64,000 nucleotides of DNA from Bolinopsis microptera (lineage: Eukaryota > Ctenophora > Tentaculata > Lobata > Bolinopsidae): contig NC_087072.1 in NCBI RefSeq assembly GCF_026151205.1, forward strand, positions 21,852,103 to 21,916,102, written 5' to 3'. The notes beneath the pieces were generated by a model that worked only from the letters and a program-made list of their open reading frames with translations, did not search any database and was not told where the DNA came from. Of the stretch, positions 22,523 through 34,334 are shown piece after piece (the first letter of the stretch is position 1; every line of letters starts with the position of its first letter). Made by a program: the position numbers and the translations under genes.

Positions 22523-25500
22523 TCACTGTATCACACAACCACTGTCGTTGTCGATGTTTTTAGTGTTTCCTCCGATATCTGTCTCTTTGGCTGGCGGTAA
22601 GTCGTCTTTATCTGATCCAGACTGAGGACGAATAGCGAGTGTTAGTTTTGAGGAGCGATTTAGACAGAATGAACCGCAAAGTTAAGGCATAGAAGAAGAG
22701 ACGTCTGAGGATCAAATTATTGAGATACAATTTGTTGTGATCATGAGAGAAAAATTTAAAATAAACAGACTTTGTCACAATTAGTCTAGTCATGCACCAT
22801 ATATTGTCACATGACTACAATGTTTGTGGCAAAATCTATTTATGTCAAATTTCATGACCACTCTAAATTTGAGCTTATTTTGTGGCCAGTGTAATCAAGT
22901 AAGCCAACCGCGCTACAATTATTGTTACGTGCGCGCGAAAAAGAAGATGTTTTATATTTACAAATATGGTTCGGATTTCGCGTCAAAAAAACAAACGTAA
23001 ACATGATTCGAAAGCACGCACTGTCGCTATCTAAAGAAGAAGTAAACAAGGAGGCGTGAAGCGACTTCTCTTTGCTCCAGGCATTTTGGGCTTGAAAAAT
23101 TTCTTTTTTGTAGGTTTCATTCCAAATTCGTCGAGTTTCGGTTCTGTGTCAAATACCAAGTCAGTCAGTCTGCCTTTCTGTAGAAATATCTGTCATAATT
23201 GTCTGTCTGTATGTATGTCTGTATGTCTGTCACAACCACAATTTAGTCTACAATGCCACGCAAAAGACGTTCTAAAATATTTCTTAGACAAAGTGTAAAT
23301 CATACTTACAATCTTAGGAGGAGCAGTTTCTTGAACAGTGAAATCTTTGTAAGCCTCTTCAGTGTAGATTGCATGTACAGCAGGCATTTCGAAAGGAATG
23401 GGGGCCGCTAAACCGAATGTTGCTTTTAATTCAAGTTCTGGCAACTCCTCTGGAATTTTCTGGTAGTATCTGAAATAAAAAAGGTTCACTGTAACCACAT
23501 TGATGATTGAAGACATTTAAAATCAAATATTATCACACATGACTGCTAAAAATAAGATAAAACGGGTTCAATTCCAAGCAATAAAATTAATAACTCACAT
23601 GAAGCCATTTTCCCGTTCACTTTTCTGTAGTCTGAGATCTATGCAGGGGCCTAGTTTCTGAAAGAAAGGATGTCTGGCTGGCCGGACTTCTCCAACTGAG
23701 TTACCCGGAGCGTGTTCGTACTGTTTGCAAAGTCCCTGAGCTTCCTTGTATACTGCAATAGAATAGTGAGTTCTGTCTTAATTGGTTTGCACAAATGTTC
23801 CAGTCCTGCAAATAATTACTTGAAATTGTGTCGAATACTGGACAGACAGACACCTTACTTCACAGCGTTCGAAAGATTGAAACTTACAGTTCTGAGCCTC
23901 TTTGAGAGTTTTGATGGATTCACCACATTTGTCGAGAGTTAGAAGATGTTCACCCTGGAAGGAGCGTGCGTACGCAGCGTAGAACTTGATCTTTACTTGG
24001 AGATATCTACGCCACTTGGTCACAAACTCAACGTCGCATTCACGCAGGGCTATATCAGCATCACTAAACAACTTACTGAAAGGAGTACATATTGAACGAA
24101 TTATTAGATGAAAAAATATACAAGTTTCTATTAAAAATACAATCCAATCATTATAATCATTCTCAGCTGAAAGCAAATAATAAAACAGTTTTCCCACCTA
24201 GTTTCATGCGCTAAAGCAGATATAAGGTCAGGCTTGTGCTTCAGCTCGATAGCACGTGCAACTGTCACCTCCTGCGCTTCAGCCGTGCACTCCAGTTTGT
24301 ACGCGGTCAGTATTGGAACAGTACAATCGTGCCAGTCCTCAACCTTAGTGCTGTCTAGATGAGGCGACACTTTGTCCTGAGGAGTCAGAATTTAATCTCA
24401 TGGCTGCGATACTAGGGAGAATATTACTTTCATAATGAAGGAAAAATTTGGTCTCAATCTTATCAGATTTTAAAGAAAATTTAAAGTTTTGACACTAATT
24501 AGCTTATAAACCAAAGCTTTCACGCATTATAATATTCAGTGCATGATATTTTGCAGAATGTAAGACGTACCAAGACATATTCAAAAATCCCTGCAGCAGT
24601 TCTCAAACATGTGTGAACTTCTTTCGCCTCGGCCTCTGCGTAACTGAGATAGAAGTTTGGTTAGATCAGAAATATAACAAGTCAGTAGCAGACAGTTCTA
24701 AACGGAGAATATTTAATAAACAAAGTCACATACGGCAAGTAGCTTTTATTCAGGGAACGAATTTTGGTATTTCTCCCGTTTTATTTCGGCAGTTACAATA
24801 AAAATATGTTTTTAAAATTTTGAAAAACAAAAGTAGTAGATTTAGTACATGTAAAAAGTGAGCATCATCTCTGTGTAAAAACAAGAAAAGTCATCAAAAG
24901 TTAAAAAATAATAATTTGAAGACAAAAAAAAACATAGGTCAAAACAAAAAGTAAGACAATGGTTACACTATTTTACTCGAATTTATTTTCTCATCAATAA
25001 CTATGAGGTTCTATTGTCTTAACGATACACACGCAATTAATGTGGCAAATTGTCAGCGCAGTTGAGCCTTAAAATCTCAATTATAGTATCCAGCCTCCTC
25101 TCAACAAACTTCAATCTGTGCAGTCAGATCAGTTCCAGGCTCAGGAAACTTGTCAGCTCTCAGAGAAACATACAGAGCGTAGTTGCCGTACACTGGTCCC
25201 GCTGAGAAGTAGCTTGTGTGACCGAAATCAGTGCCCTGGATAATGGGTTTAGAGCAGGACGAGTAGGGACACTTCTGGATGTTGGAAACTTCAAACCTGT
25301 AGTTGCTATCTCTAGAAGATGCACAAGCGGAGGTGCAGCTCATGTGGTTTCCTAGACCGTGGTATGTCAGCAGATCTTCTCGCGTGAAACCTCCGGTTAA
25401 CATGATCCTACTGGCTCAATAGTTTCCCCACCAGTTCAAGGCAAGATCGTCGTCTACTGAAAATATCGGGTCATCGTCCAGATTGAGAGCGTTCTTGTGC

Positions 25501-28240
25501 ATGGAAACTTGAATTGGACCTCCTTGGGAAGCTATCACTTTACCAGGGTTCATGTCTGCAAACCTCTCCTTCATGCTCAACCCCCAGTGCGTGAACTTGA
25601 ACACTTTGACAGCGTCCACCACCCCGTGCTGGTGTCTCACTATGGCCAGGTAATCTACAGGCTCCTTTCCAAACCAGCCTATCTAAATAGTCCATAGACA
25701 GGGCATTTTTGTCAGAGCCAATAGAGCCCCCGGAGGGCCACCCTGTAAGATAGTCCATCTGATGACCATCAGCAGGATTCAGGTTCATACCCAGATGCCA
25801 GATCAGATCACACCCTGACTCATTCCTCCTGGTACCCTCATTTTGCTCTTCTATTTGCTCGTTTAGAGTGTTCACTGCCAGTTCCAACCTGAACAGCTCC
25901 CCTGGTAACTCCGACAATTTCTTTCTAAACTCCTTCATTCCGTTGTTCAGTTCAGTTTCACCGGTCAGACCCACAACACCCGCCTCAATGTCCAGAAACT
26001 TTTCGATCAGACCGAATAGTTCCTCGTGGAACGTGGTCATTTCCTCCACCAGAACGCTTGACGAGTTGGGGAATATGGCATGACAGTTGGCAGGGTCAAT
26101 GTGCAACACGAAGAGGAGCAGAACGGGTATTCTACTGATTTATCCATGTGTGTGAAATTATCACAGTTAGCAGTGTATGTGGACGTATGAAAACATAAAT
26201 GATAAAAGCGCAGTAGCGATGGCTTTTCAATATTAGTATTAAAAAAAGCTTATCAAGAAAGAAATAGTGAATGAAATGCTTTTATTCATGCCTTGCCGAA
26301 ATTCTGAACCCCCAATTACCAGTTTGAACATTTTTCATTTTCCCTCCAAAAAGAACAATATTATATGCACTTTACAACCTATTATATTATCATTATTAAT
26401 TACATTAATGAGGTATTCAGTTAAAACGTTGCCCGAATTCTTTTTCAGAGTCGCCTTAAAAGTTTCAATAATAAAAAGAGCAGCAACATTCAGTTTATGT
26501 AAGAGAACTGAGAAATAAACGTAGCGATGTCATTAGAGACTAGAGCCATTAAATGTAAACCAAACCACTTGGTACTGACAACCCTTGATCCGAGATTTAA
26601 AAGGGCACTGACCGGCGGTTCCAATAGAAGACATACTACAAATAAGCGCACGTGAAAGTCTGATTCAAATTCCTGCAGGCTTAGTTCATTCTATCGTGAA
26701 AATTGGAGATGGGCCGGCTGGCTCAATCAAAATAGCATTCAAGACCATTCAAAACTAATCACTTGGAATGCTCGAAATATCAAGAACTTAAATCTAAACA
26801 GCTTAAAATAAGGGTAAAGAATCCGTGGGAGGTTCCGTAGTAATTGGACTGTAAGTTTCACGGTTTTTACAATAATTTACGACCATATTAAAATGTTAGT
26901 TATTTGGACTTGAAGAAATGCTCGAATCAGGAAGGCAGAAGTAGCTACTTTCTGGTTGCAGGGAGCCCTACTGCAGACAGGGGAAGTTACAGTGAATAGC
27001 TTGTTAGAGGAGGTAGTTTACAGGTTTTATAGGGAGATAAGCAGGGTACCTAGACAGTTATTGAGCGAGATATTGATATTATCTCTATCACGATACTGAT
27101 CACGAATTGTGGCAGGAACGAGTAATTCTTCTCTTATTCATATCGTTACGGCCAGTTAGCTCAGTTGTTTAATTCGCCATTCAACTATTATCTCAGAGGT
27201 TACATGTTCAATTCCCGTCGTGGGCAATTCTCAAAAACCAAAAAAGAAACACCTAGGTGTAGCCTAGCATAACCTAGCATAACCTAGCAAACCCACTTCA
27301 TTCAGATAGTGCATGCTATTAGTTACATAATTATGCTATTTAGGTATTTTTAGCAATATTTAGTATTTTGAACGAACTTGTTGGAGCTGGCGACCTTAGC
27401 AGCACGTTTCATGTACCATATCCCAATGTTAACGCACACGTTAGCTATTTCAAAAACTGCGTCATTTTGTACCCTGAAATATAACTTGTATAATTGCGAA
27501 GAAAACTGAGCTGCAGTAAAAGCTTTTTATAATTAATACAGTATACTATTACTACTATACTGGAACCTTTAAAAGTTTAAAGATGCGAATTGCTCTTACC
27601 AATGAAGTAAATCTGAAGTCAAGCGGTTAAAAAAACTCACTCAGGATTTCTGCCTCCCAAAGACTGAGTCCACCGGAACTTGAGGAGATGTTGTAAAGGG
27701 CTGGCTGCGTCAGTAACTGACTGAGCAAAGCCCCGTACCAGAGGCAAATACTCCTCAATAACGGGGGTAGAGCGGGGGTCGGACAGCAGGTCCCCCATCT
27801 TGGAGACCAGCTGTGCTCGCTTCTGTTTCAACTCACTGTATAACATGTTATTAGAGGCTGTTGTTAGAGCCCGGGGTTTATTATTAGTTTACTGGTTTAT
27901 TATATTATAACATAACTTTAATAGTTTATATTACTAGTTTACTGGTTTATTATATTAATATAACATAACATTTATAGTTTATATTACTAGGTTATTAATG
28001 TTATCTCACCACTAATTGATAACGATAAAGAAAGTTACGATAAAAACTACAAATTACTAACGCACATAATGCAGTAAGTTGCGTTATAACTTATAATTGA
28101 TCTTCGTAGATTAAAATAAATAATTTAGATACTAACTTGACTATCTGATTAGCTTTCTGGGATGTGAGAACTGGAGTGAGATGTTTGGTATCCAGTGGTC
28201 CTGTAGCCTTCAAACAGTTCCGATGAAACCAATGTGACAT
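22523..28240 (-). CDS. BROX: BROX, BRO1-domain CAAX protein
   Basis: Nine exons in continuous phase: 28240-28137, 27835-27641, 27473-27378, 24643-24571, 24376-24198, 24075-23888, 23752-23599, 23469-23310 and 22621-22523, giving 415 aa, close to human BROX (411). The N-terminus MSHWFHRNCLKATGP matches the family. The BRO1 domain includes ECTAEAQEVTVARAIELKHK, GEHLLTLDKCGESIKTLKEA and the stretch IPEELPELELKATFGLAAPI. The last exon ends in CVIQ, a CAAX box implying farnesylation. BROX binds ESCRT-III CHMP4 and acts in nuclear-envelope repair. The donor at 27377 (AA|gttcgt) is the weakest boundary. The 2.7-kb third intron holds a decayed gene and a SINE. TAGCAG sits three bases before ATG; NFRKB ends 0.5 kb upstream. 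Confidence 0.93.
25101..26136 (-). pseudogene. Decayed intronless gene for a secreted protein, nested in a BROX intron
   Basis: Minus-strand coding-like sequence of about 340 codons with three lesions. The signal-peptide frame (IPVLLLFVLHIDPANCHA) has no in-frame ATG after the upstream TAA. One extra base near 25683 shifts the frame between MDYL and IGWFGKEPVDYLAIVRH. An in-frame TGA at 25416 interrupts the segment between ALNWWGNY and ASRIMLTGG. The rest has an N-terminal helical region (about residues 20-100), then a conserved-looking domain with WPSGGSIGSDKNAL, ERFADMNPGKVIASQGGPIQ and a cysteine-rich end (SCTSACASS, KCPYSSCSKP). I do not recognise the family. Lack of introns suggests retroposition or an ancestral single-exon gene. 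Sequencing error is possible for any one lesion but unlikely for all. Confidence 0.65.
27150..27235 (+). repeat. tRNA-derived SINE head
   Basis: GGCCAGTTAGCTCAGTTGTT with a tRNA-like A box, then a B box GTTCAATTCCC near 27210 and a pairing-like tail GTCGTGGGC. The acceptor stem is imperfect and an A/C-rich tail with repeated CTAGCATAAC follows, so this reads as a SINE rather than a tRNA gene. It lies in the third BROX intron. Confidence 0.55.
27881..27990. repeat. Tandem duplication in a BROX intron
   Basis: Two copies of about 55 bases with the words AGTTTACTGGTTTATTATAT and TAACATAAC...TAGTTTATATTACTAG, in the first BROX intron. Confidence 0.6.
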
Positions 28241-28764
28241 CACCTGCTACTATTCATCTCATGTCAGCTAACATATTATATTATGACAGCTTGTTTACAC
28301 AGCAATTTAGTTAATACAATCATTTAAACAGCTAAATATCGTAACGTGTAAGTATATTCTATGTTATACAAATGTTGAAAGCAGGCTTTGAGGATCATTC
28401 AATGAAGACTTAATTTCTCTTTATCACACAGCTGAAGAGAATAATCATTCATAAAGCTACGAGAAACAATTGAACTTGCTGTAATCATCTTACAAATATG
28501 ATGAAAGTGTTCGTTATATAATTCAAAATTCACATAATAACCCTTATCATATCATTATGAATTGATTCAAATATAATAACTCTTGAAAGTTGTAATAAAA
28601 CTTGTAAACTATTAAAGTCAAAGATATTATCATGATCCGAAAGAGGTCACAATAACACCACACATTTTACCACATCAACAATATCGGAGAGCAAGATGGC
28701 TATTACTCTATTATGATGCATGATGGCTATATCTAGATATAAAGCTTATTCTGAAGCCCGTATA

Positions 28765-29733
28765 TCACAGAGGAAATGTTGGATTCTGAACCTTGACTGA
28801 AGTACTGACAGGGTGCTGATTGTTTGATTGTCTTGCTGTACCAGGGGTATTAGGGATATTGTCTACATGGTTGTTGTTATCGATAGCTAATGCCTCCATA
28901 GCCTTCTTCTTCTGAATCTCATTCATCCTCCTCTTCTTCTTCTCAACTCGTTGCCTAACTGATCTCAGTGTCACTTTCTCCGTGATCAGATCTGGATACA
29001 AAATATGGGAATTCCTCCGTTTTCTGTACGAACACAACATGTCTTGCAGGGATATGTCCGGGGTTAATAACTCCTTGTGACGATTCAATCTGTCCTCAAA
29101 CGAGTCGTCCTCGTCAGAAGAATTAGAATAATCCTGAGTGCTAATCTTCACAGACAGCCAGATCTTCTCGTATTCTAACTGAGCAGCAGCTTGTAGCCGC
29201 ATCTCACGCTCCGTGAACGAGGCACAGTCGTTTGTGAGGGAGGATCCCACGAAAGATACTTGTGTGTGCATTGCGTCATGGAGCGCTGTTTTACGAGACA
29301 TCAGGATTTCAGTCAGCAGATCCTTGTAGTACTTCTGCCTCATTAGCTTGTACTTAGTATAAGATGCCTGCTGTTCAATCGACAGGAGCTCCGCAATACG
29401 AGGGTTAAAATGTCCCCGCTGCAGTTTCTTATGGAACAGATAAACAGGATTACCAAACTTGAAGTTCTTGCCACTAAGGAGGAGCTGTACAGTTTCCTCC
29501 TGGAGATGGTAACTGTCCTGAGGTCGGGGGAAGTGGGGTAAGTACTGACGGAGGTGGTCCCTCTCCTCGTCATCCAGCAGGAGCGCCCACGTTGTGTAGT
29601 TTAGCACTGACGCTAGCACTGACTTCTCTGAGTATAGGAGTAGGGGGAGGTTAATGGCACAGTCCCGGTATATTGCTATCTCTTCCACCGTGTCGTTCAT
29701 CTCTTCCGTGGGTTCGTCAGATGAGTCGACCAT
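28765..29733 (-). CDS. NFRKB: NFRKB-like DEUBAD protein (INO80 complex), short form
   Basis: A single-exon 322-aa frame. Residues about 25-150 match the NFRKB DEUBAD domain: LLLDDEERDHLRQYLPHFP, LLLSGKNFKFGNPVYLFHKK and LQRGHFNPRIAELL. In human NFRKB this domain inhibits the deubiquitinase UCHL5, using an FRF hairpin (NFRFGNP); here it is FKF. The second half has an acidic stretch (SNSSDEDDSFED), ILYPDLITEKVTLRSV, like the family's DLLTGDLTLNDIM, and a Lys/Arg-rich helix. Human NFRKB has about 1300 residues with a winged-helix domain after this point; here the frame stops at 28765, and BROX begins 525 bp later on the same strand, leaving little room for missing exons. ACCTCAG lies six bases before ATG. 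Confidence 0.82.
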   Translation of the reverse strand: MVDSSDEPTEEMNDTVEEIAIYRDCAINLPLLLYSEKSVLASVLNYTTWALLLDDEERDHLRQYLPHFPRPQDSYHLQEETVQLLLSGKNFKFGNPVYLFHKKLQRGHFNPRIAELLSIEQQASYTKYKLMRQKYYKDLLTEILMSRKTALHDAMHTQVSFVGSSLTNDCASFTEREMRLQAAAQLEYEKIWLSVKISTQDYSNSSDEDDSFEDRLNRHKELLTPDISLQDMLCSYRKRRNSHILYPDLITEKVTLRSVRQRVEKKKRRMNEIQKKKAMEALAIDNNNHVDNIPNTPGTARQSNNQHPVSTSVKVQNPTFPL

Positions 29734-30181
29734 TTAAATCTGAGGTGTCTTTGTGAGTTTTGAGAGTCATTAATGCAAGAATATAAACTTTGTAGATAGT
29801 ACTTATTAATGCAAATGCTGACAATTTAAATATTCCTTAGGACCTTCTTTCGCAAAAGTACTTCATTGTCAACATTTTCAGTTTAAAAGGCTTCATAGTT
29901 CATTCAAAATTCTGCTCCGTAATAAATTTTCCAAATAGTGTCTAGTTTGTGCCTGACAAGTTTCATGACGATCCCATAAAAGCTTTGGGAAATTAGAAGA
30001 TCGGAGCTTCAATTGTTACAATGGTGAAAAAAACAACATCCACAGATAGAAACAAATATTAAACCATCCATATAGAAGAAATAATCTGTCGACTCAAAAT
30101 GCGGATATTCAATAATTTAACATACAATTTCCTTATAAAAACAAAACGCCAAAAATATTAAAATTTTGAATCTATCAAAAA
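29734..30181. other. Short intergenic spacer
   Basis: 449 bases between the DEAD-box stop and the NFRKB ATG, both on the minus strand. AT-rich; no feature recognised. Confidence 0.5.
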
Positions 30182-33157
30182 TCAAAGTCTGTCTCTAGGA
30201 GTGAGTCTGTACTGCAAGAGATTTGTGTAAAGGTAAAAGTCAAAGTTAACGATGTCAGACAGATTCCCCAGAAAGTCCATGTGATCATCCTTCTCGTTAA
30301 CTAACATCAGAACGGAGGTACCTTGGCGACCTGCAGAGTGCGGGGTGTTAGCAGAGGGTGTTAGCAGAGGGTGTTAGCATGGTCCGGTGAGTTGGCAACT
30401 ATTCGACAGATTAGTAAATTTAGTGCAAGTATTTGCAGTTCTTATATTACAATCAATGGAGGCCATTACAATTTTCGCAACACTGATGCACGACACTACA
30501 ATTTGATTGTAAAGACGATACACATTAAAACAATGGATTAGTGTAAAGTGGTAAAGTGGAGAAGTGGTAAAGTGGAGAAGTGGTAAAGTGGTAAAGTGAA
30601 GAAGTGGTAAAGTGGTGAAGTGGTAAACTACCTGCTCTACCAGTTCTACCAGAGCGGTGAATATACTTCTTATTATCCAGGTCAGGTTTAATGTGAACCA
30701 CCAGACTACACTCAGGAACATCCACACCACGTGACGCCAGGTCAGTTGCTACCAGGATCTCAAACTTATTCTCGTAAAACTCCGACATAACCCGTACTCT
30801 GCTGTTTTCTGGTACCTGTTTATAGAAAGTGGGTGATTTGTGTCAAGGAATTGTCAGCCAAGTCAATTATACGGAGATTTCAGATACCTAAAGAGGTATA
30901 AATAATATAATCAACCTAAAGCAATTTCGCTTTCGGTTCATTATCCAGATTTAAGAGTGTATGATTTAAATTTTAACAATAATAGCTCATACACCTCCCC
31001 TTATAACTGATATAAATTAGAAATGTTTGTAAAACTGCAGTGTTGCTGCAGCACATCATAGTGGCTGACTTACATCAGAGTTGATGTATTTGACGGAGTA
31101 ACCAAAGCTCCTCACCAACTCAGTTACTCTAGAGCAATCGTCCTTGTGTTTGACGAACAGCATACTACAGGACCCATGTTCGTTCTTCAGGACCCACTTC
31201 AGGCACCTCTTAAACACTCCTACATCGTATAGAACTGCTTTGTGTTTTATGTGTTCTGGTAGTGACACCGACTGTGGGCGAATGAGAAGATAAAACTTAT
31301 ACATTTTATATTATCATTATTATAATATCGTATAATTATATTTCTTAACCTCGCCTAATATCTTAAGAGGATGGAACACAGGATATAGACGAGTTGAAAT
31401 ATATAGTGTAATGTATAGTAAGATAAAAGATATCGTTTACTTCTATTAAAGTATTAAGCAGTTTTAAATTCTCCCTTACCGCTGCTCCCAAGTCTATGTA
31501 CTCATGATACTTCATATATCTATCAATAACAAACTGGACATTAGAAGGCACGGTTGCCGTGGTAACAATCATCTGTTTGCTGGGGTTGGAGTTGTCTAGG
31601 ATCCACCGCATGTGTTGGTAGAACAAGTCGTGAAGTAGCTCGTCTGCTTCGTCTAGTACCAGAAACTTCAGGGACTTTGGTCTGGGAAACAGAGGACAAG
31701 GTTAGTAATCAAGCAGCACCTACATTCCTACAAGTTAATAAATTAAAATAGAGATGATTGTGGCTGGTAAATATTAGTTTGGGTGTGCCCATGCTTTTAA
31801 CTTTCCAGTTAGTTATGTTAGTATTCAGAATTATGTTCATACCTAATAATGTTATTGGAGATAAGTTGCATAGTTCTGCCTGGAGTAGCCACGATGATAT
31901 CCTTGCTCTCCAGCCTTGCCTGTCTGGCTTGCTTCTTAACTTTCACCAGTCCCGCTGTCATCAGACTCACTCTTTCTGGTCCTATAAACTCCTCCAGCAC
32001 ACTGAAACGTCAGATTGAGTACTTCAGTAACCATGGTAACAGAGTACAGAGTAGAGTACTATTTTAGTAGAGTACTATTTTAGTAGAGTACTATTTTAGT
32101 AGAGTACTATTTTAGTAGAGTACTATTTTAGATACACGATACACTTTCAGGTCTGATCATGTATCTTTGTAACGAGAGTCTAAAGACTAACATAACGATT
32201 GATACCTTGACAATAATAAGTACATGGTAAATGTTCCAACCTGGCGATCTGGCGGCAGAGTTCCCTAGTAGGTGCCACAATGACAGCTTGAGGAGCCCTC
32301 CCTCTTTCTTCTCCTATCCTCTGCGCTCCCACTTTGTTAAGGAGTGGTATGATAAACGCCAGTGTCTTCCCACTACCAGTTACTGACTTTATGACCGCAT
32401 CTCTTGAGAAGAAATCTCTGTTAGAGCCATGTCTCTTAAATTAATTAAGTGCCAATATAAAAGTTCAATGTTGGCTTGAGATCAAAGATCTATCAAGATT
32501 CAAGAACTAGATAAACTATAACTGTGATGTTGACGGAGTGTAAACTTCGTATTATATAAACTAAAACTTGGTTAGCACATACTTGCCTCGCAGTGTAGCC
32601 TCCAATGTTCGATGTTGGACTGGTAAGGGTTTCTCGTACCCCAGCTCTTTCAATCGCTCCCTCAGCTCTGGTTGGAGCGACTTGAAATCAGCAAAGTTAA
32701 CTTTTTCCTTGTGTTCACGTTTATTTTCTGACAAAATTAGCGTTTAAGTAAGTGCACGGTTAATAAAAATATCTAAATATCCGTAAATTACAAGATATAG
32801 CGCTGATAAAGATAATAATTTGATACCCAATATACACTCTGAGTGTACTACGATGAACTGTCACAGTATCACACTGAACGTGATATTTGATTATAAAGGT
32901 ATGAACATTGAACAATCGCAATAATTACCGCCAAAAATGTCCTTCAACTCGTCATTGTAAGAAGGCTGATATATCTTAATATTGAGATCTGAAGCCGGAG
33001 TGATGTGTCTGTTGGATACTGCCTCAGAGTGGGGGAGTGAGGAAGTGAGACCGGTCACGTGACCACCTGTCACGTGACCATCAGTAAGATGTCGACCACA
33101 GCAGTATATGGCTTGGTAGTGGGCTTGGAGCCGGAATATAGTCCTCACATGCTGCAT
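30182..33157 (-). CDS. DEAD-box ATP-dependent RNA helicase, possibly mitochondrial
   Basis: Eight exons in phase: 33157-32929, 32727-32583, 32402-32241, 32001-31843, 31681-31480, 31271-31074, 30815-30632 and 30330-30182; 475 aa. All core motifs are visible: Q-motif region GYEKPLPVQ, motif I SVTGSGKT, Ia PTREL, Ib TPGR, II DEAD, III TAT (usually SAT), then [10 protein letters not shown] and [12 protein letters not shown]. The N-terminus ([15 protein letters not shown]) is basic and uncharged by acids, as in a mitochondrial presequence. It unwinds or remodels RNA; the substrate is not evident. DDX28 is a reasonable but unproven candidate. The exon 5 donor at 31479 (GCG|gtaagg) was preferred over one 39 bases further on. 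CCTAG lies one base before ATG. Introns contain two minisatellites. Confidence 0.88.
30541..30628. repeat. Minisatellite GTGGTAAAGTGGAGAA
   Basis: Tandem variants of GTGGTAAAGTGGAGAA in the last intron of the helicase gene, just after the exon 7 donor. Confidence 0.85.
32046..32131. repeat. 17-bp minisatellite TAGTAGAGTACTATTTT
   Basis: About five near-identical head-to-tail 17-bp units in the third intron of the helicase gene. Confidence 0.92.
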
Positions 33158-33767
33158 CCTAGGCTGTAGTACAGCGTAGTTATGCTAATAGACCAGGTTA
33201 CTGGTTACAAGAAATTAGGAAATAGTACGAATCATCGGCGTGAAAATCTTCAAAAGCATTGTTGTGTATTAATTTGGTTAAATATTGAATATGGCGTGGA
33301 GGCACACTCTCGAGGAACGTTTTGACATTGTTGAAATTTCATATTCTCTCGAATTTTCTGTATACCAATGACACTGCGACTGAAGGAACTAATAAAATTC
33401 GAGAGAATATGAAATCAACAACGCATTAATTTGGCAAATCTGCAAATCTGTAATAACAGTGGCCTGGAAATCTCAGTTTAAATTGGAGTCAGAGTAATAA
33501 ACAATATAATAATGTAAGCCTAAAAGTAATAACTTATTATTTAATCAACGTACAAACGGCGTTTATAACAGCAATATAATTATCATCGCCTTACAATACT
33601 ACATGTCACAGTACACTGTAATGATCACTGTGTTTCATAGCCTAATGGATTATGCCTTTATACAATGCCCATGTTATCACAAATTTACACGACCATCCAA
33701 ATATTTCACCGCAGCTCAAAACATCCAATGAAAATAGTCTCCAAGAGAAATGGTAGGTTTAAGAGTT
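33158..33767. other. Intergenic spacer with a short inverted repeat
   Basis: Between NDUFA7 and the helicase. ATTTCATATTCTCTCGAATTTT near 33337 and AAAATTCGAGAGAATATGAAAT near 33394 are near-perfect inverted repeats about 35 bases apart, forming a possible hairpin or small MITE. Nothing else supported. Confidence 0.5.
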
Positions 33768-34334
33768 CTAGTAGGATACAGTAGGGTTCTCTCTAACGTC
33801 CCCTAATCTGTCCTGTAGAGACAGCTCGTGAGGGTAGGGTTTCTCCCCGGGGTTGTATATGTTACCGGGGGTAGGTGCCACGTACGCAACTTTACCCGCG
33901 CTGAAATCATTTCTGTGTTAGAGATTTTAAATCATTGTGAAGTTAGTGTAATGCCAGATTTCTAGACGCAGAATTATCTGCCGTCTGGCGTACAAAAATC
34001 ATGTGTCCTAATATATTTGTCATATAACCATCAGTTATAATTTATATTATCAGAGAAAAATATAAATTTTAACAAAAACCCACCTCTCCTCAGCCCCAGC
34101 CTCTATCTGTTTATTAAGCAAACTAACAGGAGGTCCCATCTTCCTCCTGGTGTCCCTATCATAGTAGTAGTTAGCTGACACAGCAGAGTTCTCCGTGGGA
34201 GGAAACACTGGTTGAGGGGTGGAGCGGGGGGCCTGGTTCTTGGGTGCTCTCATGTGATCTCGGTACGGCTTCTTTGTCAGAAACTCTATCAGCTTGTGTC
34301 TGAACCGTCCACCTGGTATTAGGCCGCCACTCAT
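33768..34334 (-). CDS. NDUFA7: NADH dehydrogenase (ubiquinone) 1 alpha subcomplex subunit 7
   Basis: Two exons, 34334-34084 and 33900-33768, joined in phase (AG|C); 127 aa against 113 in human. NDUFA7 (B14.5a) is an accessory subunit of mitochondrial complex I on the matrix side. The conserved block NYYYDRDTRRKMGPPVSLL matches the family's NNYYCTRDGRRESVPPS, preceded by Pro-rich PRSTPQPVFPPTEN. The C-terminus holds VAPTPGNIYNPGEKPYPHEL. ACCGTACAG lies six bases before ATG. Same strand as its neighbours, 0.6 kb upstream of the helicase start. Confidence 0.85.

Noticed and set aside
25416-25418. UGA as a selenocysteine codon
   Set aside because: No reason to expect selenocysteine in this secreted protein, no SECIS-like hairpin recognised, and two other lesions point to decay.
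25680-25745. A 59-base GT-AG intron that would bypass the frameshift in the pseudogene
   Set aside because: It would remove GSIGSDKNALSMDYL, which looks like part of the conserved domain, is very short compared with other introns here, and leaves the lost start and the TGA unexplained.
27150-27225. A functional tRNA gene
   Set aside because: A and B boxes are present but the acceptor and anticodon stems do not pair properly, and repeat sequence follows.
32574-32590. A GC-AG intron in the helicase gene (CGAG|gcaagtatg)
   Set aside because: The canonical donor three bases further (GGCAA|gtatgt) keeps frame and gives the expected LRGKDAVIKS before motif I, so no GC donor is needed.
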